Assembly (NCBI GenBank): GCA_001898505.1
Contig: MKTZ01000003.1
Location: 1-64,000 of the forward strand
From: Sphingobacteriales bacterium 50-39
GTDB taxonomy: Bacteria; Bacteroidota; Bacteroidia; Chitinophagales; Chitinophagaceae
DNA: 64,000 bases
Direction: 5' to 3'
The notes under the pieces were generated by a model. The model saw nothing but the letters and a program-made list of their open reading frames with translations, did no database searches and was not told the origin of the DNA. Positions 14,795-23,358 of this stretch are shown in pieces. Each line of letters opens with the position of its first letter. Within the stretch, counting starts at the first letter, position 1. The position numbers were made by a program, and so were the translations under genes.

Positions 14795-16198
14795 ATGAAG
14801 ATCGCTTTTCACGGAGCTGCCCGCGTTGTCACCGGATCCAAACATCTGCTCACACTAAAGAATGGCAAAAAGTACCTATTAGACTGTGGGATGTTCCAGG
14901 GAATGGGCCCCCAGACGGATACCCTCAACCGCGACTGGGGTTTTACTCCGTCGGAAGTAGATACCCTCATTTTGTCTCATGCACATATCGATCACAGCGG
15001 ACTTATACCCAAACTGGTAAAGGATGGTTTCAGCGGCAGGATATTCTGTACTCCTGCTACAAAAGAGCTCACGGGCATATTGCTGGAAGATTCTGCCGGC
15101 ATACAAGAAGATGAAGTAAAATATACCAATAAGAAGAGGGCGCTGGAAGGATTGCCTTATGTGCAACCTCTCTATACGGAAGAGGATGCCAGGAACGCCA
15201 TGCAGCACTTCCAAACTGTGGAATACGATACATGGCAGGCCATCGACGAGAACGTACAGGTAATGTGGACCGACGCGGGGCATATTATTGGCAGCGCTGC
15301 CGTCAGCCTGAGAATAAAGGAGGATGGCAGGGAGATACACCTGACCTTTAGCGGCGATGTAGGCAGATACAGGGATGTTATCCTGAAATCACCGGAGGAA
15401 TTTCCCCAGGCCGACTATATACTTATTGAATCCACTTATGGCAACAGTCTTCATGACCCTGCCGACACGACGTCCGACCTGCTGTTGAAATGGATCGTGC
15501 GTACCTGTCTGGAAAAGAAGGGTAAGCTTATCATACCCGCCTTTAGCGTAGGGCGTACGCAGGAGATACTCTTCGCCCTCAACACATTGGAAGAGGAGCA
15601 CCGTCTGCCGCCGCTGGATTATTTTGTGGACAGCCCCCTCAGCATTGCCGCCACTGAGGTGGTCAAAAAATACCCGCAGCTTTTCAACAAGACCATTCAG
15701 AAAGTGCTGGAGACGGACAATGATCCCTTTGCCTTTAAGGGGCTAAAGTATATCAAGACCGTGGCCGAGTCCAAGCTGTTGAACTATCGAAGCGAGCCCT
15801 GCGTCATCATCTCTGCCAGCGGCATGGCCGATGCCGGACGGGTCAAACATCATATCAATAATAGCATCGAGAATTCCCGCAATACTGTTCTCCTGGTAGG
15901 ATATTGCGAACCTCATTCGCTGGGCGGCCGGCTGATGGCCGGGGCCAAAGAGGTGCATATCTTTGGAGCGCTTCGTGAAGTCAATGCCGAGATCGGCAGT
16001 ATCCGGAGCATGAGCGCCCATGGTGATTATGAGGACCTCAGCCAGTTCCTCGCCAGCCAGGATCCCAAGCAGGTGAAAAAGCTTTTTATCGTCCATGGTG
16101 AATACGAGGTGCAGCAGGCATTTAGGGACAGATTGATCCGCAAGGGGTTCACGGATGTAGAAATACCCGAGCTGCATTACGAGATAGGGTTGGGATAG
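14795..16198 (+). CDS. Beta-CASP metallo-beta-lactamase-fold nuclease (CPSF/YSH1-like)
   Basis: 467 residues. The metallo-beta-lactamase zinc motif H-A-H-I-D-H (SHAHIDHSGL) is followed by the motif III His (DAGHIIGSA) and motif IV Asp (FSGDVGR). A beta-CASP domain follows with motif A (ESTYG), His motif B (PEFS-like PAFSVGRTQEILF) and motif C near residues 340-380 (ISASGMADAGRVKHHI). A C-terminal SAHGDY supplies the last ligand. This architecture is that of the RNA-processing exonuclease family in bacteria and archaea. It acts in the cytoplasm; the preferred RNA is unknown. Confidence 0.9.
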   Translation: MKIAFHGAARVVTGSKHLLTLKNGKKYLLDCGMFQGMGPQTDTLNRDWGFTPSEVDTLILSHAHIDHSGLIPKLVKDGFSGRIFCTPATKELTGILLEDSAGIQEDEVKYTNKKRALEGLPYVQPLYTEEDARNAMQHFQTVEYDTWQAIDENVQVMWTDAGHIIGSAAVSLRIKEDGREIHLTFSGDVGRYRDVILKSPEEFPQADYILIESTYGNSLHDPADTTSDLLLKWIVRTCLEKKGKLIIPAFSVGRTQEILFALNTLEEEHRLPPLDYFVDSPLSIAATEVVKKYPQLFNKTIQKVLETDNDPFAFKGLKYIKTVAESKLLNYRSEPCVIISASGMADAGRVKHHINNSIENSRNTVLLVGYCEPHSLGGRLMAGAKEVHIFGALREVNAEIGSIRSMSAHGDYEDLSQFLASQDPKQVKKLFIVHGEYEVQQAFRDRLIRKGFTDVEIPELHYEIGLG

Positions 16199-16404
16199 GT
16201 CGTAGGGGTTTACACTGGTGGGCCAATATATCATGAAGAATATCATCATCGTCTGCGCCGCGCTGGTACTTCGCCAGGCGCATCGGAGTTCGTCGTTAGG
16301 AACCACAGGCTCCTAAAACGCATTTTGGTCCCCATAATCCTGCATTTCATGGATAAATCTTGCCGGATGGTCCTTGAAGGGATAAATTGCACCAAAAGCT
16401 GACC

Positions 16405-17430
16405 ATGCGACGCCTGTTTTCCAGATTTAAATGGCATATCCTTTTTTGGGTGGCCTACTGTACATTCTGGACCCTTATGTCCATATACAGCTATCATTCT
16501 CCTCCCGGCAGGGCATTCCTTATCACCGTGGCCTGGTTCCTGGGGAGCGCCGCCGTCAGCTACCTTGCCATTTACCGGCTCATGCCGGTGTATTTCAACA
16601 GGAGGCGGTATCTTATCTTTTCGCTGCTCTTTTTATCCCTTCTTTTGCTGGGAGCCGTAGTGACGACAGGCATCATACGGGGCATCTATCAGTTGGAGGG
16701 CGTCAAATTTCCCGTAACCATCTGGCAGGAATATTTATATGTGCTGATGGGCAGCTTTTATACGACTTTTTTTATCGTGGCATTCAAGTCCATCAAGGAT
16801 AAGGTACGCAGCGACAGGAGGACGGCCCTGCTGGAAAAAGAAAAGACCGAAAATGAGCTCCGGTTTCTCAAATCCCAGATGAACCCTCATTTTCTCTTCA
16901 ATGCCATCAACAGCATCTATGTCCTTATTAAAAAAGACCCGGATTTTGCTGGATTGACCCTTGTGAAGTTTGCCGACATGCTGCGTTATCAGCTGTATGA
17001 GTGCAATGCGGATGTCATACCTATCGAAAAGGAGATAAGCTATCTGGAAAACTATATACAGCTGGAGAAGCTCCGTAAAGGGGAAATGGTCAACACCAGC
17101 TTCACCGTAAGCGGCAGCACCGGTAAGTTCTCCATTGCGCCGCTGCTGCTTATTCCCTTTGTGGAAAATGCATTTAAATATGTATCCAGTTGTCCGGGTA
17201 AGAATAATTTTGTCATGGTTGATCTTAATTATCAAGACAATATTTTTGAGCTTAGTGTGGAGAACTCCATGGACGAAGACGCCATGATGCCCAAGGAGAA
17301 GACCTGGGGCGGGATAGGACTCGAAAATGTCCGTCGCCGCCTCCAGCTCATATATGACGGTAGCCATGCCCTGGACATCAGCACCAAGGACGATGTGTTC
17401 TCTGTCCTGCTGACAATAAAGGTCCAATGA
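16405..17430 (+). CDS. LytS-type sensor histidine kinase
   Basis: 341 residues with four predicted membrane helices (about 10-28, 36-57, 70-91, 107-128) and a short cytoplasmic linker. The His_kinase domain has the phospho-acceptor His162 in SQMNPHFLFNAINS. The ATPase has its N box in LIPFVENAFKYV and G box in WGGIGLENVRRRL. This family normally signals to LytTR regulators. The ATG at 16405 is preferred over a TTG at 16387. Its likely partner is the LytTR gene at 19112, separated by a cytochrome c/porin pair on the other strand. The signal sensed is unknown. Confidence 0.88.
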   Translation: MRRLFSRFKWHILFWVAYCTFWTLMSIYSYHSPPGRAFLITVAWFLGSAAVSYLAIYRLMPVYFNRRRYLIFSLLFLSLLLLGAVVTTGIIRGIYQLEGVKFPVTIWQEYLYVLMGSFYTTFFIVAFKSIKDKVRSDRRTALLEKEKTENELRFLKSQMNPHFLFNAINSIYVLIKKDPDFAGLTLVKFADMLRYQLYECNADVIPIEKEISYLENYIQLEKLRKGEMVNTSFTVSGSTGKFSIAPLLLIPFVENAFKYVSSCPGKNNFVMVDLNYQDNIFELSVENSMDEDAMMPKEKTWGGIGLENVRRRLQLIYDGSHALDISTKDDVFSVLLTIKVQ

Positions 17431-17438
17431 TCCCCAAT

Positions 17439-17714
17439 TTATTGTTGCAGGAAAGCAATGATCTTTTCTCTTTCGTCATCTGTCAAAAGGGCCCGGCTTT
17501 GCATATGCAGTCCGATGGTCTCCCATTGCTCATGCGAGAAAGTGGTTGGGGATGGCGTGTTATGGCAACGCTGGCAATTTTCAGCCCATAATTGTACGCC
17601 TGTTTTGGAAGCCACCTTCTGGCTGGGCTTGCAGGCGTAAAAATTTAAGCAGATGGTCAAACCCGCCGCCGTGATCAGCAAATACGTGATGCCTTTTATA
17701 GTTAGAGTCTTCAT
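17439..17714 (-). CDS. Small c-type cytochrome
   Basis: 91 residues. An N-terminal hydrophobic segment (ITYLLITAAGLTICLNFYAC) targets the protein to the envelope; Cys28 follows a weak lipobox and may be acylated. One haem-binding motif is present, C-Q-R-C-H at 47-51, with a short C-terminal helix (TDDEREKIIAFLQQ) as in class I cytochromes. A Met in IGLHMQSRA may be the distal ligand. The gene lies nine bases downstream of the porin and is surely co-transcribed with it, so it may receive electrons or serve a substrate delivered by the porin. Confidence 0.8.
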   Translation of the reverse strand: MKTLTIKGITYLLITAAGLTICLNFYACKPSQKVASKTGVQLWAENCQRCHNTPSPTTFSHEQWETIGLHMQSRALLTDDEREKIIAFLQQ

Positions 17715-17723
17715 ACAAATGAT

Positions 17724-18941
17724 TTATAATTGAATGGAAAATTGAAGAAAGAGCGATTTCGATACTGTTCTTGTTCCCGGGTCGTCTACGGCCCTGCTGT
17801 CACTCTTGCTATATTGATAACCGAATTTTAATACGGTGCGCCAGTTGATCCAATAAAGCAGCCCGCCTTCGATGAGATCGGATCTTTGCCCCCACAATGA
17901 GTTTCTCGGAGTAGTGAAGTTGCCGATGCGTAAGGCCGCCTCCAGATTCTTCACCAGTTTTGAGTCCGCGCCTGTCGGCCGCACGGACACCTGTGTGAAA
18001 TAAGAGCTGGTATTATTGTCGAAGCTGTAGTTACTGCCGTCTGTCGGCTTCGCATAAGTCGTTCTGTCGATGTGCGTGTAATTATACTGGCCTTTGACAC
18101 TCACCAGCACGGGATTGAAGAGCTTGACATAGTTGAGGTCTACTGCGAACATGCTGGTCTTTACCCCTTTGAAGGACGTGGATGTATCATCTCCAACAGC
18201 CCCAAATAGTCCGCTGATGCCGAGCTCCAGGGAGGAATTGGAGAAAGGCAATAGCCCCAGCCTGCCTGTAATGGTCTTGTTCTTGTTGTTATCGGTGATA
18301 CCCGCACTCTGCAGTTCGCCATCGGGTAATAATTGCATGCCATTGGTAAGACTTATGTCATAGTTCCATTTCATATCTCCCAGGGGGAGGCCTCCTTCGA
18401 CCTCTATTCCGAAGTCGCTTGCCGGGGGATTGCCTGCTACGCCGGTGGGGTCCGTAGGAAGTTTGTTGATCCAGCCCGCGGCTAATCGTTTATTGTAGAA
18501 GCCGAAGGGTATGACCAGGTAGCCTGCCCTGATAATAACTCCCGGCGCCGCGAAATAAGAGACGTCAGCCCAGTTGACCCCCAGGCTGTTCCCATTAAAA
18601 GAAGGTTCGAATTCAAGCAGGAACTTTTTCCCGTGACGCCACAGCAACATCGGGCTGAATTCGTAGTGATCGGCATCGGCCAGGCTGTTGGTTTTGGAGA
18701 TCTGGCTGGCCCCTCCCGAGGTCACGGTAGTTTTGTTGGACACGAATCCGAATGTCGTCAGCCCTACTACCATAAAATGGTCTTCCCCGGGCTTTTTATA
18801 GGAAACTTGTTTTTCCAGCTCTGCTACCCGGTCATATAAAGCAGAGTCAATAGTGGTCTGCTGCGCCTGCAGACCTCCCCGGGTGCCGGTGATGGCGACC
18901 AGGAGTATCAATAATTTTGACGCATGGGTTTTTAAGCTCAT
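17724..18941 (-). CDS. Outer-membrane beta-barrel porin-like protein
   Basis: 405 residues: signal peptide (LLILLVAITGTRGGLQAQQ), a short coiled-coil-like stretch (YDRVAELEKQV), then alternating amphipathic strands to the end. The last residue pattern LFLQFSIQL is a typical barrel-closing strand. Strands such as RHGKKFLLEFEPSFN, APGVIIRAGYLVIPFGFYN and NWRTVLKFGYQYSKSD suggest a phosphate-porin-like 16- to 18-stranded barrel. Substrate is unknown. It is in one unit with the small cytochrome c and is divergent from the LytTR regulator at 19112, which could control it. Confidence 0.75.
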   Translation of the reverse strand: MSLKTHASKLLILLVAITGTRGGLQAQQTTIDSALYDRVAELEKQVSYKKPGEDHFMVVGLTTFGFVSNKTTVTSGGASQISKTNSLADADHYEFSPMLLWRHGKKFLLEFEPSFNGNSLGVNWADVSYFAAPGVIIRAGYLVIPFGFYNKRLAAGWINKLPTDPTGVAGNPPASDFGIEVEGGLPLGDMKWNYDISLTNGMQLLPDGELQSAGITDNNKNKTITGRLGLLPFSNSSLELGISGLFGAVGDDTSTSFKGVKTSMFAVDLNYVKLFNPVLVSVKGQYNYTHIDRTTYAKPTDGSNYSFDNNTSSYFTQVSVRPTGADSKLVKNLEAALRIGNFTTPRNSLWGQRSDLIEGGLLYWINWRTVLKFGYQYSKSDSRAVDDPGTRTVSKSLFLQFSIQL

Positions 18942-19073
18942 AAACTGAGTTTTATTGGTTCATTATTGTTTTGCAGCGTTATTAACGGCCCGTACGGGCT
19001 CAGAAAGGAGTGAAATAAAGCTACATTCAGTATGATGGCGACTTTATGACTTAAGTCAACTCGCCGATTGATT

Positions 19074-19106
19074 TTTGCCCTATTTTCACGGAGAAGAATA
19101 TCTTTG
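19074..19106 (+). promoter_or_regulatory. Promoter of LytTR regulator gene
   Basis: TTTG (19074-19077) and a perfect TATCTTTG (19099-19106) are 21 nt apart. The expected transcription start falls at or next to the ATG at 19112, so the mRNA may be almost leaderless. Confidence 0.6.
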
Positions 19107-19111
19107 TCCCA

Positions 19112-19801
19112 ATGATGGTACGCTGTATGATAGTCGATGACGAGCCCCTGGCGAGAGAGGGGATGGAACTGCTGGTAAAAGAAGCCGGCTTCCTGGACCT
19201 ACGGGCATCCTGCAGCAATGCCATCGAGGCCAACCGGGTATTGGCCGAGCAACCGATAGACCTTATTTTTTTGGATATACAAATGCCGAGGATCAGGGGT
19301 ATCGACTTCCTGAAAAGCTTGGAGATGGAGAACCGGCCTCTTGTGATCATCACTACCGCCTACCCTCATTATGCCCTGGAGGGATTCGAGCTGAATGTGC
19401 TGGACTATCTTTTAAAACCCATCACTTTGGAGAGATTCCTAAAGGCCGTCAATCGCGCCCGGGAAGCTGTCTTGCCCGAGAACTACTTTTTTATTAAGAC
19501 CCATAATGGCTATGAAAAGATACTCCACCAGGAGATATTATTTATTGAGGCCAGCCAGAACTATAGCATTATCCATACCCCACGGGGCAGGTTCATGACG
19601 TTGACCGCCCTACGGGCCATCGAGGAACAATTACCTTCCACCGGATTCCTGCGCGTGCATAAATCCTATATCGTCTCCATCGACAAGATACAGGCCCTCT
19701 CCGGCAATGAGCTCACCATCGACAAGTACAAGGTACCTTTTGGGAAGAATTATAAAGACCCGTTGATGAAAATCATCGACAGCAGACTGATCAGGAAATG
19801 A
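19112..19801 (+). CDS. LytTR-family response regulator
   Basis: 229 residues. The receiver domain (about 4-118) has the acidic pair D9-D10 with E11, the phospho-acceptor Asp55 in LIFLDIQMP, Thr in IITTAYP and Lys in LLKPI. The LytTR DNA-binding domain (about 130-228) contains YEKILHQEILFIEASQNYSIIHT and FLRVHKSYIVSIDKI. It should bind direct repeats upstream of target genes. The probable kinase partner is at 16405-17430. Promoter position suggests a leaderless mRNA; Met2 at 19115 is an alternative start. Confidence 0.92.
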   Translation: MMVRCMIVDDEPLAREGMELLVKEAGFLDLRASCSNAIEANRVLAEQPIDLIFLDIQMPRIRGIDFLKSLEMENRPLVIITTAYPHYALEGFELNVLDYLLKPITLERFLKAVNRAREAVLPENYFFIKTHNGYEKILHQEILFIEASQNYSIIHTPRGRFMTLTALRAIEEQLPSTGFLRVHKSYIVSIDKIQALSGNELTIDKYKVPFGKNYKDPLMKIIDSRLIRK

Positions 19802-19855
19802 TTAATGTTTCTGTATCGATAGCGTGCAATGCATATAAATATTATAAAGTAGAAT

Positions 19856-20287
19856 ATGAGTAATGACACTGTCAACCTTGAGGTGATGCTTTCTGCCCCG
19901 GTGGAGAAGGTATGGGAAGCATGGACCGATGCTGCTCTTGTTCTGAAGTGGGTCGGGTCCGACCCCAATGGCAGAGGGAAAAGCGCCGCCCTTGATGTGC
20001 GTCCGGGTGGGGAGTATAAGATCAGCTTTGAGAATGCTGATGGCGCCGGGCATACTTTTAGCGGCGTTTATAAGGAGGTGGATCCCTGTCGTGAGCTGGC
20101 ATTTACGTGGGAGTGGGAGAATGAGCCAGGTGTAGAATCTTTTGTTACGGTGCTGCTGACCCCGGAAGGGGATCGTACCCGTATGTATTTTGAGCATGCG
20201 CGGGTAGGGTTCGGATCAGCGCATAATTACGCGGAAGGGTGGACGAGCACCTTTGGCAAACTGGAAAGAATGTTGAGAGGCGGGTGA
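19856..20287 (+). CDS. AHSA1-like SRPBCC domain protein
   Basis: 143-residue single SRPBCC domain. The start VNLEVMLSAPVEKVWEAWTDAALVLKWVGSDP has the AHSA1 class pattern (S-A-P ... V-W ... A-W-T ... W), and the sheet and long C-terminal helix follow (FGSAHNYAEGWTSTFGKLERML). It probably binds a hydrophobic ligand; enzymatic function cannot be assigned. Unlike the copy at 4298-4744 it is not next to an ArsR gene. It starts 54 nt after the LytTR gene on the same strand and converges on the FtsX-type permease. Confidence 0.85.
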   Translation: MSNDTVNLEVMLSAPVEKVWEAWTDAALVLKWVGSDPNGRGKSAALDVRPGGEYKISFENADGAGHTFSGVYKEVDPCRELAFTWEWENEPGVESFVTVLLTPEGDRTRMYFEHARVGFGSAHNYAEGWTSTFGKLERMLRGG

Positions 20288-20293
20288 GCTTGT

Positions 20294-22657
20294 TTATTCT
20301 GCTTTTAAATTTTTGACGGGGTTGGCCACTGCTGCCCGGATGGACTGCATGCTGATGGTGCATAGCGTTACCAGGATCACTGCGAGGCCTGATATCAGGA
20401 ATATGCCCGGACCCATATCGATCCGGTAAGCAAAGGAATGCAGCCATTCGTTCATGATCCACCAGGATACCGGCAGGGCTATCAGCAGCGCTACGCATAC
20501 CAGTTTCAGAAATCCCATCGACAGCATGACTGCTATCTGTCGTGCCGATGCGCCTACCACCTTCCGGATGCCTATTTCTTTTTGTCTCCGTTGTGCTGTA
20601 AAGGCCGCCAGTCCGAACAGACCCAGGCAGGAGATCAGGATGGCCAGTCCGGCGAAGTATTTGGACAGGGCCTCCACATTCTTTTCAGACCGGTATTGCC
20701 ACTGAAAGGCGGCGTCCAGCCACCGGTAGTCAAATACAAAGCCTTTATTCCACGATTGATATAAATTCCGGATGCGGGCGATGGTTTCTGACTCCCTGCC
20801 CGCCTGTATTCGGGCCAGTATCTTATAGGCGATGCTGGAATCCGATGCTTCGGGAAGGAGTACCATTGGTCTTATTATTTCATGGAAGGATTCAAAATGG
20901 AAGTTTTGGATAACGCCGACGATGCGTCTTGGTTTATCTAAGAATCGCACCATCGTGCCAACCGGGCTCTTCAGACCCATCACCTCCACTGCTGCCTGGT
21001 TTAGAATGATGGAAGGCTCTCCTTTGAAGTTCTGCGAGAAGTCCTTTCCTGCAGCCAGCTTGATCTCCATGGTCCGACAAAAGTCATGCCCTACGCTGGC
21101 TGCTTCGAACATAGGGTTTTGTTCCGGGGCCTTGCCTTCCCATTCCATTCCACCCGTGGCAAAGTTATGCCCCACCAGATTATGGTTTGCGCCCGTGGCG
21201 CTGACCACGCCAGGCAGGCGTTTCAGCTCTGCGATAAAATTTTCCTGGTTGCCCAGCAGCCTGCCATCTGAATTGAAGACAAGTACATTGTCTTTATTAT
21301 AGCCCAAATGTTGCGATTGGATGTATCTCATTTGCCGGAACACTACCAACACAGCAACTATAAAGATCATTGATAACGTGAATTGAAAGACAACCAGCCC
21401 TTTTCTGACGAAAAGTTCGCCCATGGAAGTATTCAGCTTACCTTTCAAGACCATCACCGGCCGGAACCCTGAAAGATAAAAGGCCGGATAGCTTCCCGAT
21501 ACTATGCCCGTGACCAGTGCAATGGCCACTGCGGCTGCGATCAGCTCTTTATCTGGGCGCAGGATAATGTGTTTGTCCGTGAGCTGATTAAAGGCGGGCA
21601 GGATTGCGGCCACGATCACCACGGCCAGCAGCAGGGAAAAGAAGCTCAGCAACATCGACTCCGAGACGAATTGATATATTAGCTGTCTCCTGCTGGCGCC
21701 TACTACTTTTTTGATGCCTACTTCCTTCAATCTTTTGGAAGCTTTGGCTGTAGAGAGATTCATGAAATTAATACAGGCAATGACCAGTATAAAAATGGCG
21801 ATGATGGAGAACAGTCGTACATATTCTATCCTTCCGCCTGAGGGCTTGCCATTGACAAAATTTCCGTACAGGTAGTTATTGGAGTATTGATAAGCAAAGA
21901 CCCTGGCTGCGGAGTCACCCGCATAGCGGGTAATGATATCCGACACCTGTCGGTTAAAGGCATCTACATCGGTCCCCTCTTTTAGCAGTACATAGTTGTG
22001 AGGGCCTTTATTGTTCCATTCCTTTACCCATGGCTGTACTTCTTTCATGTATTCGAAAGAGAGGACGAAGTCGAACTTTTCGGAGGAATGATACGGTACG
22101 TCCTCAAAAACTCCAGAAATATGGAATTGTTTGTCGTGCTGCAGCTGGATGGTCTTGCCGATGAGACCGTCTGTCCTATTGAACAGCTTCTTTGCCAGGT
22201 CTTCGGAGATTGCGATAGAACTTTTGTCGGCCAGGGCGAGATCTTTTGTGCCATCCAGCAGCTTGTAGGAGAAGATATTGAAATATTCTTTCCCCGCAAA
22301 TTGGCCTGACGCCTTGATAGTGTTGTCGCTTACTGTCAGCGAAAATTTGGGGGACCATCCGCTGGGCGCCACGGCGGCTGCGTATTGTACCTGGGGCATA
22401 TCCCGTGCTACGGTCTCCGCCAGTATTCCTGAGGATTCAATCGACACACCAATGCCGTTGCCTTTACGTGCTTCCATCAACTGGAAGAGCTGGCTATCCT
22501 TTTGGAAAAACCGATCGACATGCCATTCATCCGACACCCACAGATAGATCAGCAAGGCGCAGGCGAGGCCTGTGGACAGGCCGACCAGATGGAGGACGGA
22601 GGATTGACGGTCCTTGAGCAGGCTCCGCCAGGCTATTTTGAAGTTGTTCCGGAACAT
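20294..22657 (-). CDS. FtsX/MacB-type ABC transporter permease
   Basis: 787 residues, same architecture as the gene at 5918: first helix after NNFKIAWRSLLKDR, MacB periplasmic core, FtsX domain with EVGIKKVVGASRRQLIYQFV, second periplasmic domain, and a second FtsX domain with QKEIGIRKVVGASARQIAVML. No ATPase gene is adjacent. These orphan permeases occur in many paralogous copies in Bacteroidota genomes. The two copies in this window are clearly homologous but well diverged, so they are old paralogs rather than a recent duplication. Confidence 0.9.
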   Translation of the reverse strand: MFRNNFKIAWRSLLKDRQSSVLHLVGLSTGLACALLIYLWVSDEWHVDRFFQKDSQLFQLMEARKGNGIGVSIESSGILAETVARDMPQVQYAAAVAPSGWSPKFSLTVSDNTIKASGQFAGKEYFNIFSYKLLDGTKDLALADKSSIAISEDLAKKLFNRTDGLIGKTIQLQHDKQFHISGVFEDVPYHSSEKFDFVLSFEYMKEVQPWVKEWNNKGPHNYVLLKEGTDVDAFNRQVSDIITRYAGDSAARVFAYQYSNNYLYGNFVNGKPSGGRIEYVRLFSIIAIFILVIACINFMNLSTAKASKRLKEVGIKKVVGASRRQLIYQFVSESMLLSFFSLLLAVVIVAAILPAFNQLTDKHIILRPDKELIAAAVAIALVTGIVSGSYPAFYLSGFRPVMVLKGKLNTSMGELFVRKGLVVFQFTLSMIFIVAVLVVFRQMRYIQSQHLGYNKDNVLVFNSDGRLLGNQENFIAELKRLPGVVSATGANHNLVGHNFATGGMEWEGKAPEQNPMFEAASVGHDFCRTMEIKLAAGKDFSQNFKGEPSIILNQAAVEVMGLKSPVGTMVRFLDKPRRIVGVIQNFHFESFHEIIRPMVLLPEASDSSIAYKILARIQAGRESETIARIRNLYQSWNKGFVFDYRWLDAAFQWQYRSEKNVEALSKYFAGLAILISCLGLFGLAAFTAQRRQKEIGIRKVVGASARQIAVMLSMGFLKLVCVALLIALPVSWWIMNEWLHSFAYRIDMGPGIFLISGLAVILVTLCTISMQSIRAAVANPVKNLKAE

Positions 22658-22800
22658 GGGTGGGTGATTGGTTGAGGGTGGATGTACATATAGAGTGCCA
22701 GGAGTGCATTTTTTTGATAATTAGATTGTTAGACGTATCTCGTGTGCAGGTGATCGCGCGTAAACAGGCAATTTTCGTTCGAAAATGATACATTTGGATT

Positions 22801-23244
22801 ATGCGTACTGCGATTCTTTTTCTTTCTCTGCTGCTTGTCGGCTGTGGACTTCTTACAGACAGAAGCAATATCAATTATATAACGAAAATTACCCGTATCA
22901 GCCTGCCAGATGATGTCAGGATCATATCGGAGTACGACAACGGAGAGTTTATGATGGTAGGGAAATATCAATTACCCAAAAAGGAGATTGAAAGATTTAT
23001 CGTGGGCAAGCCATTTAAACACATCGATCAGTTTTTTACCATTGTGTCTCGTATTTTTAGCATCGTGGGCAAGGAGTATCGAATCCCGCTGGATGATAGC
23101 ACTCATTTGAGCTATTTCACGGGCTGCAAACCTGGTAATGACTGGTCCTTTATCATCAACGACTCTACAGGGGAGCTGTGGGTGAAAGTAGGGTACCCTG
23201 ATTGGGGTGGATTGGGTCCGGGGTGCGATACGACGAAAAAGTGA
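22801..23244 (+). CDS. Putative lipoprotein, 147 aa
   Basis: The N-terminus is a lipoprotein signal: TAILFLSLLLVGCG, with Cys15 in the lipobox L-V-G-C. The mature part has no membrane segment. It includes KITRISLPDDVRIISEYDNGEFMMVGKYQLPK and two further Cys (FTGCKPGNDW and GPGCDTTKK) that could form a disulfide. I do not recognise a family. It is divergent from the FtsX permease and 115 nt before the hexosaminidase leader, and is probably a single-gene unit. Confidence 0.65.
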   Translation: MRTAILFLSLLLVGCGLLTDRSNINYITKITRISLPDDVRIISEYDNGEFMMVGKYQLPKKEIERFIVGKPFKHIDQFFTIVSRIFSIVGKEYRIPLDDSTHLSYFTGCKPGNDWSFIINDSTGELWVKVGYPDWGGLGPGCDTTKK

Positions 23245-23269
23245 ATCCTTCGACGCATAGGGTATATGA

Positions 23270-23319
23270 TATATTTGTGAACGATTCTTCCTGAGCTCAG
23301 AATTTAACGCAAACGTTTG
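23270..23319 (+). promoter_or_regulatory. Hexosaminidase promoter and CAAACGTTTG operator
   Basis: TATATTTG (23270-23277) fits the Bacteroidota -7 box; no good -33 box is seen. The 10-bp palindrome CAAACGTTTG lies at 23310-23319, downstream of the expected start and upstream of the coding region. Extended to CGCAAACGTTTG it is the exact reverse complement of 29896-29907 in the other control region of this locus. A palindrome with central CG is typical of LacI-family operators. Confidence 0.55.
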
Positions 23320-23358
23320 TCCGCCCTTCCAATGGAAAAAATAGCCATTTTGTGGTCT

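Noticed and set aside
16233..16317. 28-codon frame between the nuclease and the kinase
   Set aside because: Hydrophobic start but no conserved context, start signal or recognisable product.
5918..22657. FtsX-type permeases as complete MacAB pumps
   Set aside because: Neither permease has the N-terminal ATPase domain of MacB and no ATPase or MacA gene is adjacent.
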